DNA of 64,000 nucleotides from Ignavibacteria bacterium (lineage in GTDB: Bacteria; Bacteroidota; Ignavibacteria; Ignavibacteriales; SURF-24): the NCBI GenBank assembly GCA_025612245.1, contig JAAXKQ010000008.1, positions 1 to 64,000 on the forward strand, given 5' to 3'. The notes beneath the pieces are model-generated. The model made no database searches. It was not told the origin of the DNA and worked only from the letters and a program-made list of their open reading frames with translations. Position numbers and translations under genes: made by a program. Below are positions 24,482 through 32,035 of the stretch, piece by piece; the stretch's first letter is position 1, and the number at the start of each line of letters is the position of its first letter.

Positions 24482-26353
24482 ATGAATAACACTTTTTTTC
24501 ATAAAATACTCTATTCTGCGTTTATGCTTTTCCTGCTTTTGGAAACTGCAGGCGCTTATCAGGAAAAACCCGACACAATTCGGGCTGAAGATCTTTTCAG
24601 GGATTCTATTACTATATCCAGCATTAACAACAAGGAGGTAATTGAGTCGGTCAAAAAGTTTTCAGAAAAGGAAAACTTTTTTTCAAGACTCCTCAGGCAC
24701 GTCCTCGTTGCCGAGGAGGAAGACCCCCGCAGCCGCAACTCCACCGGCGCACTCTACAGGAACTATTCGGGTAAGATTATAAGAAACATAGACGTCAGGG
24801 TACTTGACGTTTTCGGCACCTCGGTCGACCATCCCGACGACAGCGCCACGAGCTGGCTCCAGCAGACTGGAAATGCGGTCCACCTGAATACTCGCGCCTG
24901 GCTTGTTAAGAACCGCCTGCTTTTTTCGGAAGGAAGCAGGCTGGTGCCTTATGAAGTGGCTGAAAGCGAAAGACTCTTAAGACAAAACGACTTTATCTAC
25001 GACTCGAAGATACTCGTCAGCAGGGTGAAAAATTCGCGCGACAGCGTAGACGTGCTCGTACTGGTGCAGGACGTCTGGAGCATTACGGGCGGAGCTTCCT
25101 ACCAGCCCCAGGATAAAACCGGCAAAGTCTCCTTTAAGGACATTAACTTCCTCGGCTTCGGTAACGAGATCACCGGGGCTGTAAAATTCGACAATGCATA
25201 CCAGGGAGGATGGACTTGGGACGGCAGCTATACTTTCAGCAATATAGACAGGACGTATATATCTGCCAGCGTTTACCACTTTTCTGAAAACGACAACAAA
25301 CGCTACGGCTTTAACTTCAACAGGGATTTCTTCTCGCCCGTAACGCGTTATGCCGGAGGCTTCGGCATGCAATGGTCCAACGACAGGGTTGCCTTACTTA
25401 ACGACACACTCCAGACCAGAAGAGACGTCAGGTATAACCGCCAGCACTACTGGCTCGGCTATGCATTCGACCTGAAGCCTTTCGACCCTTACAGCGTCAA
25501 TTTTAACAGGTTTAATGTGTCCCTTAGAATAGACCGCACACAATATACCGCAACCCCAAAGACTGAAGATTCAGGCTTATTTCAGGACAATACCTTTTAC
25601 CTGGGCAGGCTTGGATACTCTTACAGGACGTATTACCGCGACAGGTATCTCTTCGGACTCGGGAAAATTGAGGATATCCCGCTCGGTAACCTCGCCGAAC
25701 TGCTGCTTGGATATGAAAAAGGGCAGTATGCAAACAGGCCTTATCTAGGCTTTAAGACCGGCTACAGTAATTATAGCGATGACTTCGGCTATCTCTACGG
25801 GGGCTTTCAGGTGGGAGGATACCGGCAGAATGACGCATGGACAAACGGCGTTATGGTGCTCGAATCACTTTACTATTCCAGGCTTTTGCCTATTGGCAAT
25901 TTCAAATGGCGCCATTACCTGGGCACCAGATATTCCTACAGCTATAACCCTGTTACTGCAGAGGACCTGCTGGACATAAACGGGGACATGGGACTCAGGG
26001 GCTTTAACTCGGAGGAAAGGGGAAACAAGAAACTCGTTCTTAACTACGAAAACGACATCTTTCTGCCGTTAAAATTCCTCAACTTCAAGCTCGCTTTTAT
26101 AACCTTTGCCGATTTTGCCCTACTTTCGGGTAAAAATGAGCTGCTCTTCAGCAGTAAATTCTACCAGGGCTACGGCTTTGGCTTCAGAATAAGAAATGAA
26201 CACCTGATTTTCCCGAATTTCCAGCTCATGTTTGCATACTTCCCAAACGACGGCATCGCGGGAGGCAACCGCATTGAGGTCTTCCGCCAGCAGTCCATGT
26301 TCTACCACTTTAACCAGTTCCAGATCTCGGCCCCTTCTGTAGTTCAGTTCTAA
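24482..26353 (+). CDS. BamA/TamA-like outer membrane beta-barrel protein
   Basis: 623 aa. A signal peptide (residues 1-25) leads to a region ~85-205 with POTRA-like features: 'SEGSRLVPYEVAESERLLRQ' and 'FIYDSKILVSRVKNSRDSVD'. The rest (210-623) alternates aromatic and polar residues as in a 16-strand barrel and ends 'SVVQF' with a terminal Phe, the barrel-assembly signal. 'GDMGLRGF' resembles the (V/I)RG(F/Y) loop motif of Omp85 proteins, so it is a likely member of that superfamily. BamA itself is usually longer with five POTRA domains, so a specialised transporter or surface protein is more likely. Confidence 0.75.
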   Translation: MNNTFFHKILYSAFMLFLLLETAGAYQEKPDTIRAEDLFRDSITISSINNKEVIESVKKFSEKENFFSRLLRHVLVAEEEDPRSRNSTGALYRNYSGKIIRNIDVRVLDVFGTSVDHPDDSATSWLQQTGNAVHLNTRAWLVKNRLLFSEGSRLVPYEVAESERLLRQNDFIYDSKILVSRVKNSRDSVDVLVLVQDVWSITGGASYQPQDKTGKVSFKDINFLGFGNEITGAVKFDNAYQGGWTWDGSYTFSNIDRTYISASVYHFSENDNKRYGFNFNRDFFSPVTRYAGGFGMQWSNDRVALLNDTLQTRRDVRYNRQHYWLGYAFDLKPFDPYSVNFNRFNVSLRIDRTQYTATPKTEDSGLFQDNTFYLGRLGYSYRTYYRDRYLFGLGKIEDIPLGNLAELLLGYEKGQYANRPYLGFKTGYSNYSDDFGYLYGGFQVGGYRQNDAWTNGVMVLESLYYSRLLPIGNFKWRHYLGTRYSYSYNPVTAEDLLDINGDMGLRGFNSEERGNKKLVLNYENDIFLPLKFLNFKLAFITFADFALLSGKNELLFSSKFYQGYGFGFRIRNEHLIFPNFQLMFAYFPNDGIAGGNRIEVFRQQSMFYHFNQFQISAPSVVQF

Positions 26354-26468
26354 AAAATAGCCCACTTTCTCTTGCTTTTGTTTAGAAATCCTTATTCATT
26401 GCAAAATGCAGGAATTAGTTTATTATACTATTTAAGGCATATTCTAAAAAAGAGGAGAATTTCATTAT

Positions 26469-27896
26469 ATGCAGCAGTCTGAGATCGGAATGATTGGCCT
26501 TGGCACCATGGGGCGCAACCTGGTTCTGAACATTGGGGATAAGGGCTTTTCTGCAGCGGGCTACGACAAGGATTTTAATAAACTGCAGCTGCTGGAAAAA
26601 GAAGCCGGAGAAAGAAAAATCACCGCGGCAAAGTCGCTCGAGGAATTTTTCAGCATGCTTAAAAAGCCCCGTGCATTCATCATGCTAGTACCTGCCGGCT
26701 CAGCCGTGGACGCAATAATTGAAGAGGCCCTGCCGTATATGGAAAAAGGGGACATAATAATTGACGGCGGAAACTCGCACTTTACCGACACAGACAGGCG
26801 TATTAAAGACCTTGAAGGCAGGAATATACATTTCATGGGCCTCGGAATCTCAGGAGGCGAACAGGGAGCCAGACTTGGGCCCAGCATGATGCCCGGAGGG
26901 GATAAAGAAGCCTATAGCCGCCTGAAAAATGTCTTTGAGGCCCTCTCGGCCAAAGTTGACGGCGAGGCCTGCGTCGGTTATATGGGCCATGGCTCTGCGG
27001 GGCATTACGTCAAAATGGTACACAATGGAATAGAATACGCGCTCATACAGCTTATATCCGAATCCTACCACCTGCTTAAAACTCTCGGCCTGAATAACGA
27101 CAGCCTGGCAGACATTTTTGAACAGTGGAATAACCAGGAGCTCCGCTCTTTCCTGATAGAAATTACAGCCGGCATATTCAGAAAAGACGAAGAGGCCGAA
27201 ATGGCAGGAAAGAATAAAAACAGGCGCCGCCTCATCGATTTGATCATGGACCGCGCGCGCCAGAAAGGAACAGGCAAGTGGACTTCACAGGACGCGATGA
27301 ACCTCCAGGTTCCCGTGCCTACAATTGACGCCGCCGTTATGATGCGCGACCTTTCGGCAGATAGAGACATGAGAATTAAATGTTCAAGCATACTTAAGGG
27401 CCCTTCTCCTGAGTACAATGGCAACAAGGAGGAATTTACCAGGAGGCTCAAAAATGCCCTGTATTTCGCTATGATTACTTCCTACAGCCAGGGCCTGGCG
27501 CTCCTTAAGAAGGCTTCTGAAAGCTACGGCTACGAAACCGACCTCAGAAAAGTCGCCTCCATCTGGCGCGGCGGTTGCATCATAAGGGCCTCCGTGCTCA
27601 ATGATATGCTCTCTGCATTTGCAAAGGCGCCTGATTTATCTAACCTGATCTCAGACGCTAATTTTTCTGGAATACTCAACAGTCACCAGAGTGACATCCG
27701 TTTTATTGCAGGCAGCGCAATTTCTATGGGTATTCCCGTCCCGGCACTTTTAGCCTCACTTTCCTACTTCGACAGCTACAGGAGCCGGTGGCTTCCGGCT
27801 AACCTCGTGCAGGCGCAAAGGGACTACTTTGGGGCACACACTTATGAGAGAATGGACAAAAAAGGAATTTTCCATACCGAATGGCTGAAAGAATAA
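26469..27896 (+). CDS. gnd: 6-phosphogluconate dehydrogenase (decarboxylating)
   Basis: 475 aa, the usual length for the long NADP-type enzyme. The Rossmann motif is 'GMIGLGTMGRNLVLNI' (residues ~8-23). The catalytic region has 'GLGISGGEQGARLGPSMMPGG' (in part) with the conserved Ser-Gly-Gly, and 'GHGSAGHYVKMVHNGIEYA' with the active-site Lys and His-Asn. The helical C-terminal domain includes 'KGTGKWTSQDA' and 'IWRGGCIIRA'. It turns 6-phosphogluconate into ribulose-5-phosphate, CO2 and NADPH in the oxidative pentose phosphate pathway. It is followed 21 bp later by pgl, which catalyses the step before it. Confidence 0.97.
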   Translation: MQQSEIGMIGLGTMGRNLVLNIGDKGFSAAGYDKDFNKLQLLEKEAGERKITAAKSLEEFFSMLKKPRAFIMLVPAGSAVDAIIEEALPYMEKGDIIIDGGNSHFTDTDRRIKDLEGRNIHFMGLGISGGEQGARLGPSMMPGGDKEAYSRLKNVFEALSAKVDGEACVGYMGHGSAGHYVKMVHNGIEYALIQLISESYHLLKTLGLNNDSLADIFEQWNNQELRSFLIEITAGIFRKDEEAEMAGKNKNRRRLIDLIMDRARQKGTGKWTSQDAMNLQVPVPTIDAAVMMRDLSADRDMRIKCSSILKGPSPEYNGNKEEFTRRLKNALYFAMITSYSQGLALLKKASESYGYETDLRKVASIWRGGCIIRASVLNDMLSAFAKAPDLSNLISDANFSGILNSHQSDIRFIAGSAISMGIPVPALLASLSYFDSYRSRWLPANLVQAQRDYFGAHTYERMDKKGIFHTEWLKE

Positions 27897-27917
27897 GTAT
27901 AACAAAAGGAGAAATAA

Positions 27918-28658
27918 ATGGCCGGCAAAGGAGCCATACTGCAGGATTACCCTTCGGCAGAAGAACTGGCAGCTGCAGCGGCCGGACTCTTCAGGCAGTT
28001 TGCCCTTGAAGCCTCGGAGTCTGCAGACATCTTTACTGCTGCATTATCCGGGGGCACAACGCCCGAAAGAATGTACCTTGCGCTATCCGAAAGCCCTTTT
28101 AAGGAAACAGTGCCATGGGAGAAAATCCATTTCTTCTGGAGCGATGAACGCTACGTTCCCTTAAACGACAGCCGGAGCAACGCCGGAATGGCATTCAAGA
28201 ACCTCCTGGACAAGGTACCCGTCCCGAAGGAAAATATACACCCCGTTCCATACCTCTCCACGCCTGAAGATTCCGCACTCGAATACGAGAAAGTGCTCCG
28301 CAGCTTTTTTTCTGGTAAAGTCCCGCGCTTTCATCTCGTGATGCTCGGCATGGGAGAGGACGGCCACACGGCTTCACTTTTCCCGCATACTGATGTCCTG
28401 AAAGAGAATGAACGCTGGGTCCGGGAAGTCTACCTCGAGGATCAGAAAAGCCACAGGATAACACTTACATACCCCGCAATTAACAGCGCCTCAAATGTCG
28501 TCTTCCTCATTCAGGGAAAGGATAAAGCCCCTGCGCTATCGAAAGTACTAAAAGGCACTTCAGGCCCTGAAGACCTCCCGGCCCGGGGAATTCATCCCCT
28601 GAATGGGGAACTCTACTGGCTAATAGACAGGGAAGCCCTCAGCCCGGGGCTGCTCTAA
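27918..28658 (+). CDS. pgl: 6-phosphogluconolactonase
   Basis: 246 aa. SugarP_isomerase/DevB-type fold: 'AALSGGTTPERMYLAL' (phosphate loop), 'HFFWSDERYVPLNDSRSNAG' and 'LGMGEDGHTASLFPHT' are the three standard blocks of Pgl; the His-Thr in 'DGHTASLFP' is at the active site. It hydrolyses 6-phosphogluconolactone to 6-phosphogluconate. The gene starts 21 bp after gnd with AAGGAG, forming a two-gene operon. The first enzyme of the branch, glucose-6-phosphate dehydrogenase (zwf), is not in this window. Confidence 0.96.
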   Translation: MAGKGAILQDYPSAEELAAAAAGLFRQFALEASESADIFTAALSGGTTPERMYLALSESPFKETVPWEKIHFFWSDERYVPLNDSRSNAGMAFKNLLDKVPVPKENIHPVPYLSTPEDSALEYEKVLRSFFSGKVPRFHLVMLGMGEDGHTASLFPHTDVLKENERWVREVYLEDQKSHRITLTYPAINSASNVVFLIQGKDKAPALSKVLKGTSGPEDLPARGIHPLNGELYWLIDREALSPGLL

Positions 28659-28823
28659 AATACTCCAACTTGTGTCTGTTGTTTTAAGCTTTAACCATAC
28701 CCGCAGCAGATATTCCCGCTGTCTTTATCCCTTGAAGTAATCTCATGCTTTTGATAAACTGAATATTATGATAGAGAGAATTTGAGACTTACGTGTTTTC
28801 TAACAAAGTATGGAGAAGGAACT

Positions 28824-29969
28824 ATGGATGCGTTAAACTTGGATGAACTGAAGATGCTTACTCAGGAACGTGAATGGCCATGCATTTCGATATATATACC
28901 CACCAGCCGCAGGGGAACCGAAGTAATTCAGGCTTCTATCCGCCTGAAGAATCACCTGCGCGACATCGACCGCCAACTGAAGGAAAAAGAGGTAAACTCC
29001 CTGCTTATAGATGAAATTTTGGGCCCCGCTCAGGACATCCTGAACGACGAATTCTTCTGGAATCACCAGGAAGATTCCCTTGCTATTTTCCTGGCCAAAG
29101 GAGAGTCGCACATGTACAAGCTTTCAATAAATATCGATGAGCAGTCGAATATCTCGAACAGGTTTTATGTTAAGCCCATCATACCGGCCTTAAGCCAGAG
29201 CAACGCTTTTTACATCATGTTCCTCGACCGTAAAAACCTCAAGCTCTTCCGCGCCAATTCTTTCGGATACGAGGAGGTGGAACTGAAAAATGTAATCACC
29301 AATATGGATGATGCGCTGCAGCTGGATGAAAGCGAGCAGAAGGAATTCCGTGAATCCGAGGGCGGCGCACACCGAGCGTCTTTGTACGTGGGCCCCGGCT
29401 ACGGGACAGATGATGCAAAAAAGGACAAGGATATTTTGAGGTTTTTCCAGAGGGCCGATAAGGGGATATTTAACACGGTAAAAGGGGAGAACCTACCCAT
29501 GGTCCTTTCCGGCGTTGAATATCTGCTGCCTATTTTCAAGTCCGCGAGCTCTTACCCGAACATCACCGATGAAGGTGTTGCAGGCGGAACCTGGGAGCGC
29601 GGGATGAATGAAATACACAAGCAGGCACTTGAAATAATGCGTCCATACTTCGAGAAAAAAGAAAAAGATGCGCTCTCAAAGTACTACCAGTACTCGGTTG
29701 GTGAACAGGCAAGCGACGATATAAGCCAGATACTCCAGGCTGCGTTTGCCAACCGCGTGGATTCTCTTTTTGTCAATACGAGCGAACATGTCCGGGGCAC
29801 ATTTAACCCCGACACTTATGAGGTTAATGTTACGGATAAGTCCCAGGAGGGGGAGGACCTCGTGGATCTTGCCGTCGTGCAGACGCTTCTGCACGGAGGG
29901 AACGTCTATCCCCTGGATCTTGAGAAGATGCCCGACGCCAAACCTTTAGCAGCCGTTTTTAGGTATTGA
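28824..29969 (+). CDS. Release-factor-like protein (baeRF family 3-type)
   Basis: 381 aa from the preferred ATG (M15 of the track ORF), chosen because GGAGAAGGA lies four bases ahead and the upstream in-frame ATG has no ribosome site. 'CISIYIPTSRRGTEVIQ' and 'FYIMFLDRKNLKLFRANSFG' near residues 20 and 135 match the bacterial archaeo-eukaryotic release-factor-like group. The C-terminal third (~290-380) has the expected central/C-terminal eRF1-like pattern ending 'PLAAVFRY'. The GGQ tripeptide needed for peptidyl-tRNA hydrolysis is not seen, so a ribosome-rescue or ribosome-binding regulatory role is more likely than termination. No partner gene is adjacent. Confidence 0.75.
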   Translation: MDALNLDELKMLTQEREWPCISIYIPTSRRGTEVIQASIRLKNHLRDIDRQLKEKEVNSLLIDEILGPAQDILNDEFFWNHQEDSLAIFLAKGESHMYKLSINIDEQSNISNRFYVKPIIPALSQSNAFYIMFLDRKNLKLFRANSFGYEEVELKNVITNMDDALQLDESEQKEFRESEGGAHRASLYVGPGYGTDDAKKDKDILRFFQRADKGIFNTVKGENLPMVLSGVEYLLPIFKSASSYPNITDEGVAGGTWERGMNEIHKQALEIMRPYFEKKEKDALSKYYQYSVGEQASDDISQILQAAFANRVDSLFVNTSEHVRGTFNPDTYEVNVTDKSQEGEDLVDLAVVQTLLHGGNVYPLDLEKMPDAKPLAAVFRY

Positions 29970-30063
29970 TTACTATAGCCAAAGATCGTTAATCTATAAT
30001 AATGGTACTATCTTAAACACAGACTTAGTTTGTTCTATGTGATTGAATTTATGAGGAGGATAT

Positions 30064-30633
30064 ATGTCAAGAAAATATGTTTCGCTTTTAGCTCTAATTA
30101 TGATAATCTTTTTTGCGCCACAGATAAAGGCTCAGGGAATCGGCATAGGACCTCAGATAGGATGGCAGAAATCCAGCAGCGCCGATAAAGGCTCACTTAT
30201 GTATGGTGCCGCATTAAGGCTTAAACTCTCTCCCGCAATTGGCGTTGAAGGCTCGGTAAACTACAGGCAGGAAAAGTATGCAAACGGCGGACTTACGGTC
30301 AGGAGTTGGCCTGTAATGGTTACAGGCCTTATCTATCCTATCCCTGTAATCTATGGGGCAATAGGCGTTGGATGGTATAATACAACCTTCGACTATAACC
30401 AGGAACTAACACTGAAAAACCTTGCCAATAACACTCAGCAGAATTTCGGCTGGCACCTTGGCGGCGGCGTTGAAATACCTTTAGGACAGGCGGCATGGCT
30501 TACGGGAGACATACGCTATGTGTTCCTGAATTATGATTTCGGACAGCTTGCTACACAGGCAAGCACCGGAAACCTGAACAGCAAATTTTATGTAATTACC
30601 GTGGGACTCCTTTTCGGATTCCATAACAGGTAA
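30064..30633 (+). CDS. Outer membrane beta-barrel protein
   Basis: 189 aa. Signal peptide 1-23 ends at 'IKAQ'. The mature part is a short eight-strand type barrel with alternating hydrophobic residues and Gly-rich turns ('GIGIGPQIGWQ', 'GWHLGGGVEIPLG'), ending in 'VGLLFGFHNR'. It belongs to the OmpA/OmpX-like porin family; no OmpA peptidoglycan domain is present. Function unknown, perhaps structural or a small pore. The ribosome site GAGGAGG lies five bases before the ATG. Confidence 0.8.
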   Translation: MSRKYVSLLALIMIIFFAPQIKAQGIGIGPQIGWQKSSSADKGSLMYGAALRLKLSPAIGVEGSVNYRQEKYANGGLTVRSWPVMVTGLIYPIPVIYGAIGVGWYNTTFDYNQELTLKNLANNTQQNFGWHLGGGVEIPLGQAAWLTGDIRYVFLNYDFGQLATQASTGNLNSKFYVITVGLLFGFHNR

Positions 30634-30661
30634 AAATTCACTTAAAAACAATTGGCGCTGT

Positions 30662-30695
30662 GGAGAATCCCCACGGGAAATTGCGGGGATTCTCC
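30662..30695 (+). terminator. Stem-loop after the barrel gene
   Basis: GGAGAATCCCC and GGGGATTCTCC form a perfect 11-bp stem with a 12-base loop. No T run follows, so it may be a weak terminator or an mRNA-stabilising hairpin. Confidence 0.5.
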
Positions 30696-30792
30696 AATGC
30701 CGGCGTTCAGAAGTGCTGAATGGTTCAGGAGCAACGGGCTTTAGATGAGCCACTAGTTTTTCACATCCATTCCAAATCCTTAAGATTGCGAC

Positions 30793-31119
30793 ATGGGAAT
30801 TAAAGACAGACTGGTCTCAAAAGGAGCAGAAAAGATCGTTAACATGCTCTTTGAGGATATGGGGAAAGTATCGGGGCTTTCCATAGATTCCAGGAACAAG
30901 GCTATTAAACTGACCCTTGCGCTCAAAGGCGAAACCGGGCCGCTCGATATTAACATCATGGATTATGAAATCCTGGAGGGAAAGTCGCATTACTACATAA
31001 TAATCCGCAGGCTTTCAGCTTCCAGGGAGTGGATGAACATCGCTTTCGACAGGTTCTTCAAAGGCATAAAACTGCCCGTACCAGACAAGTACGGTTTTGT
31101 AATAAGGCAGACGCTCTAG
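30793..31119 (+). CDS. Conserved hypothetical protein, 108 aa
   Basis: No family recognised. The sequence is short, soluble and mixed alpha/beta, with an N-terminal helix ('IKDRLVSKGAEKIVNMLFED'), then strands ('NKAIKLTLALKGE', 'LDINIMDYEIL', 'HYYIIIRRLSASREWMNIAF') and a terminal basic patch. It resembles lipid-binding or START/BPI-like single-domain proteins, but I cannot support that. It has weak initiation signals. Convergent with the lipoprotein gene at 31210; the 90-bp gap holds short GC palindromes near 31153-31190. Confidence 0.6.
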   Translation: MGIKDRLVSKGAEKIVNMLFEDMGKVSGLSIDSRNKAIKLTLALKGETGPLDINIMDYEILEGKSHYYIIIRRLSASREWMNIAFDRFFKGIKLPVPDKYGFVIRQTL

Positions 31120-31209
31120 GCCGGGAAGTATCCGGACAAGAGAGAAAATCCGCCCGGGAAAATATGTATGGAGTATTCCTCCGCGCGGGCTGACAAATCA
31201 CCTGAGCAT

Positions 31210-32034
31210 CTAATCACTTATATATCGGAATCTTACTTCCTTTACAACCGAAGAAGAAAAACAGCCGTATGCACCATTTAAGCCTACAATTTCTTTCTTG
31301 TTGTAATAATGCTGGAAATAATTTTCATCAAAAGCTATTACCTGAAGAGTATAAATGCCGGAACCAAAAATACTCATCAGTAAACTAAGCGACTGTAAGT
31401 CCTTTGATGTATCGTAAGTTACGAAACTGATCCAAACCGGTTTGTTAAAGTTTTTTTCTATTACATTTATTCTTACGGTATATCCTTTGGCATTTTCACT
31501 ACTGCGCCATCTGAAGAGGAACTTCGCCAGATTCAGCTGACCTCTTACTACCTCGCCTTCGTGTGGCGAAACAATTTCAAAATCACCCGGAGTAGTGACT
31601 TTACCCGTAATACTGTTCCCATCCGCATTGACGGATAAAAAGTAATCTCTCAGCGGTTTGGCGTTTAACGCCACGGAATTGGTATAGTACGGCCTGTAGG
31701 GGTTCGAATAAGAATATCCGGTGTAATAAGAAGAGCCATCCAAAGTATCCTGCGCCAGCTTAAAGCTTGTACTCTGCCCGTTCAGCATATCCTTCAGCGT
31801 AATTTCAGCATCCTTATTAAAAAAGTTTACGTACGGGTCCGCAGCATTATATTCCATGCTTCCGGTGATATCCGGGTTCCTGTAAATATAGACGTGCTGC
31901 TGAGGGCTGTTTACCTGCAGGTTAAAGAAAAGGCTGTTCTTTGTCTTAATCTCTCCCGGGTTATTCAGATCCTCGCACCCCGGGGAAACTATGAGAAGTA
32001 CTGATGCAATAAGGATAATAATATTTTTCTTCAT
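31210..32034 (-). CDS. Lipoprotein partner of a TonB-dependent receptor
   Basis: 274 aa. Lipobox 'LLIVSPGC' (Cys ~20) makes it an outer-membrane lipoprotein. The mature part is beta-rich, with 'FNLQVNSPQQHVYIYRNPDI' and a segment near 150-190 reading 'IVSPHEGEVVRGQLNLAKFL' that looks like an Ig or fibronectin-type domain. It lies one base after the stop of the receptor gene, the usual place for the DUF4249 or SusD-like surface lipoproteins that work with TonB-dependent receptors. I cannot assign DUF4249 with confidence. It likely binds the substrate on the cell surface. Confidence 0.7.
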   Translation of the reverse strand: MKKNIIILIASVLLIVSPGCEDLNNPGEIKTKNSLFFNLQVNSPQQHVYIYRNPDITGSMEYNAADPYVNFFNKDAEITLKDMLNGQSTSFKLAQDTLDGSSYYTGYSYSNPYRPYYTNSVALNAKPLRDYFLSVNADGNSITGKVTTPGDFEIVSPHEGEVVRGQLNLAKFLFRWRSSENAKGYTVRINVIEKNFNKPVWISFVTYDTSKDLQSLSLLMSIFGSGIYTLQVIAFDENYFQHYYNKKEIVGLNGAYGCFSSSVVKEVRFRYISD

Positions 32035-32035
32035 A

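Noticed and set aside
28782-28823. Earlier start of the release-factor-like gene
   Set aside because: No ribosome site precedes it, while ATG 28824 has GGAGAAGGA at proper distance.
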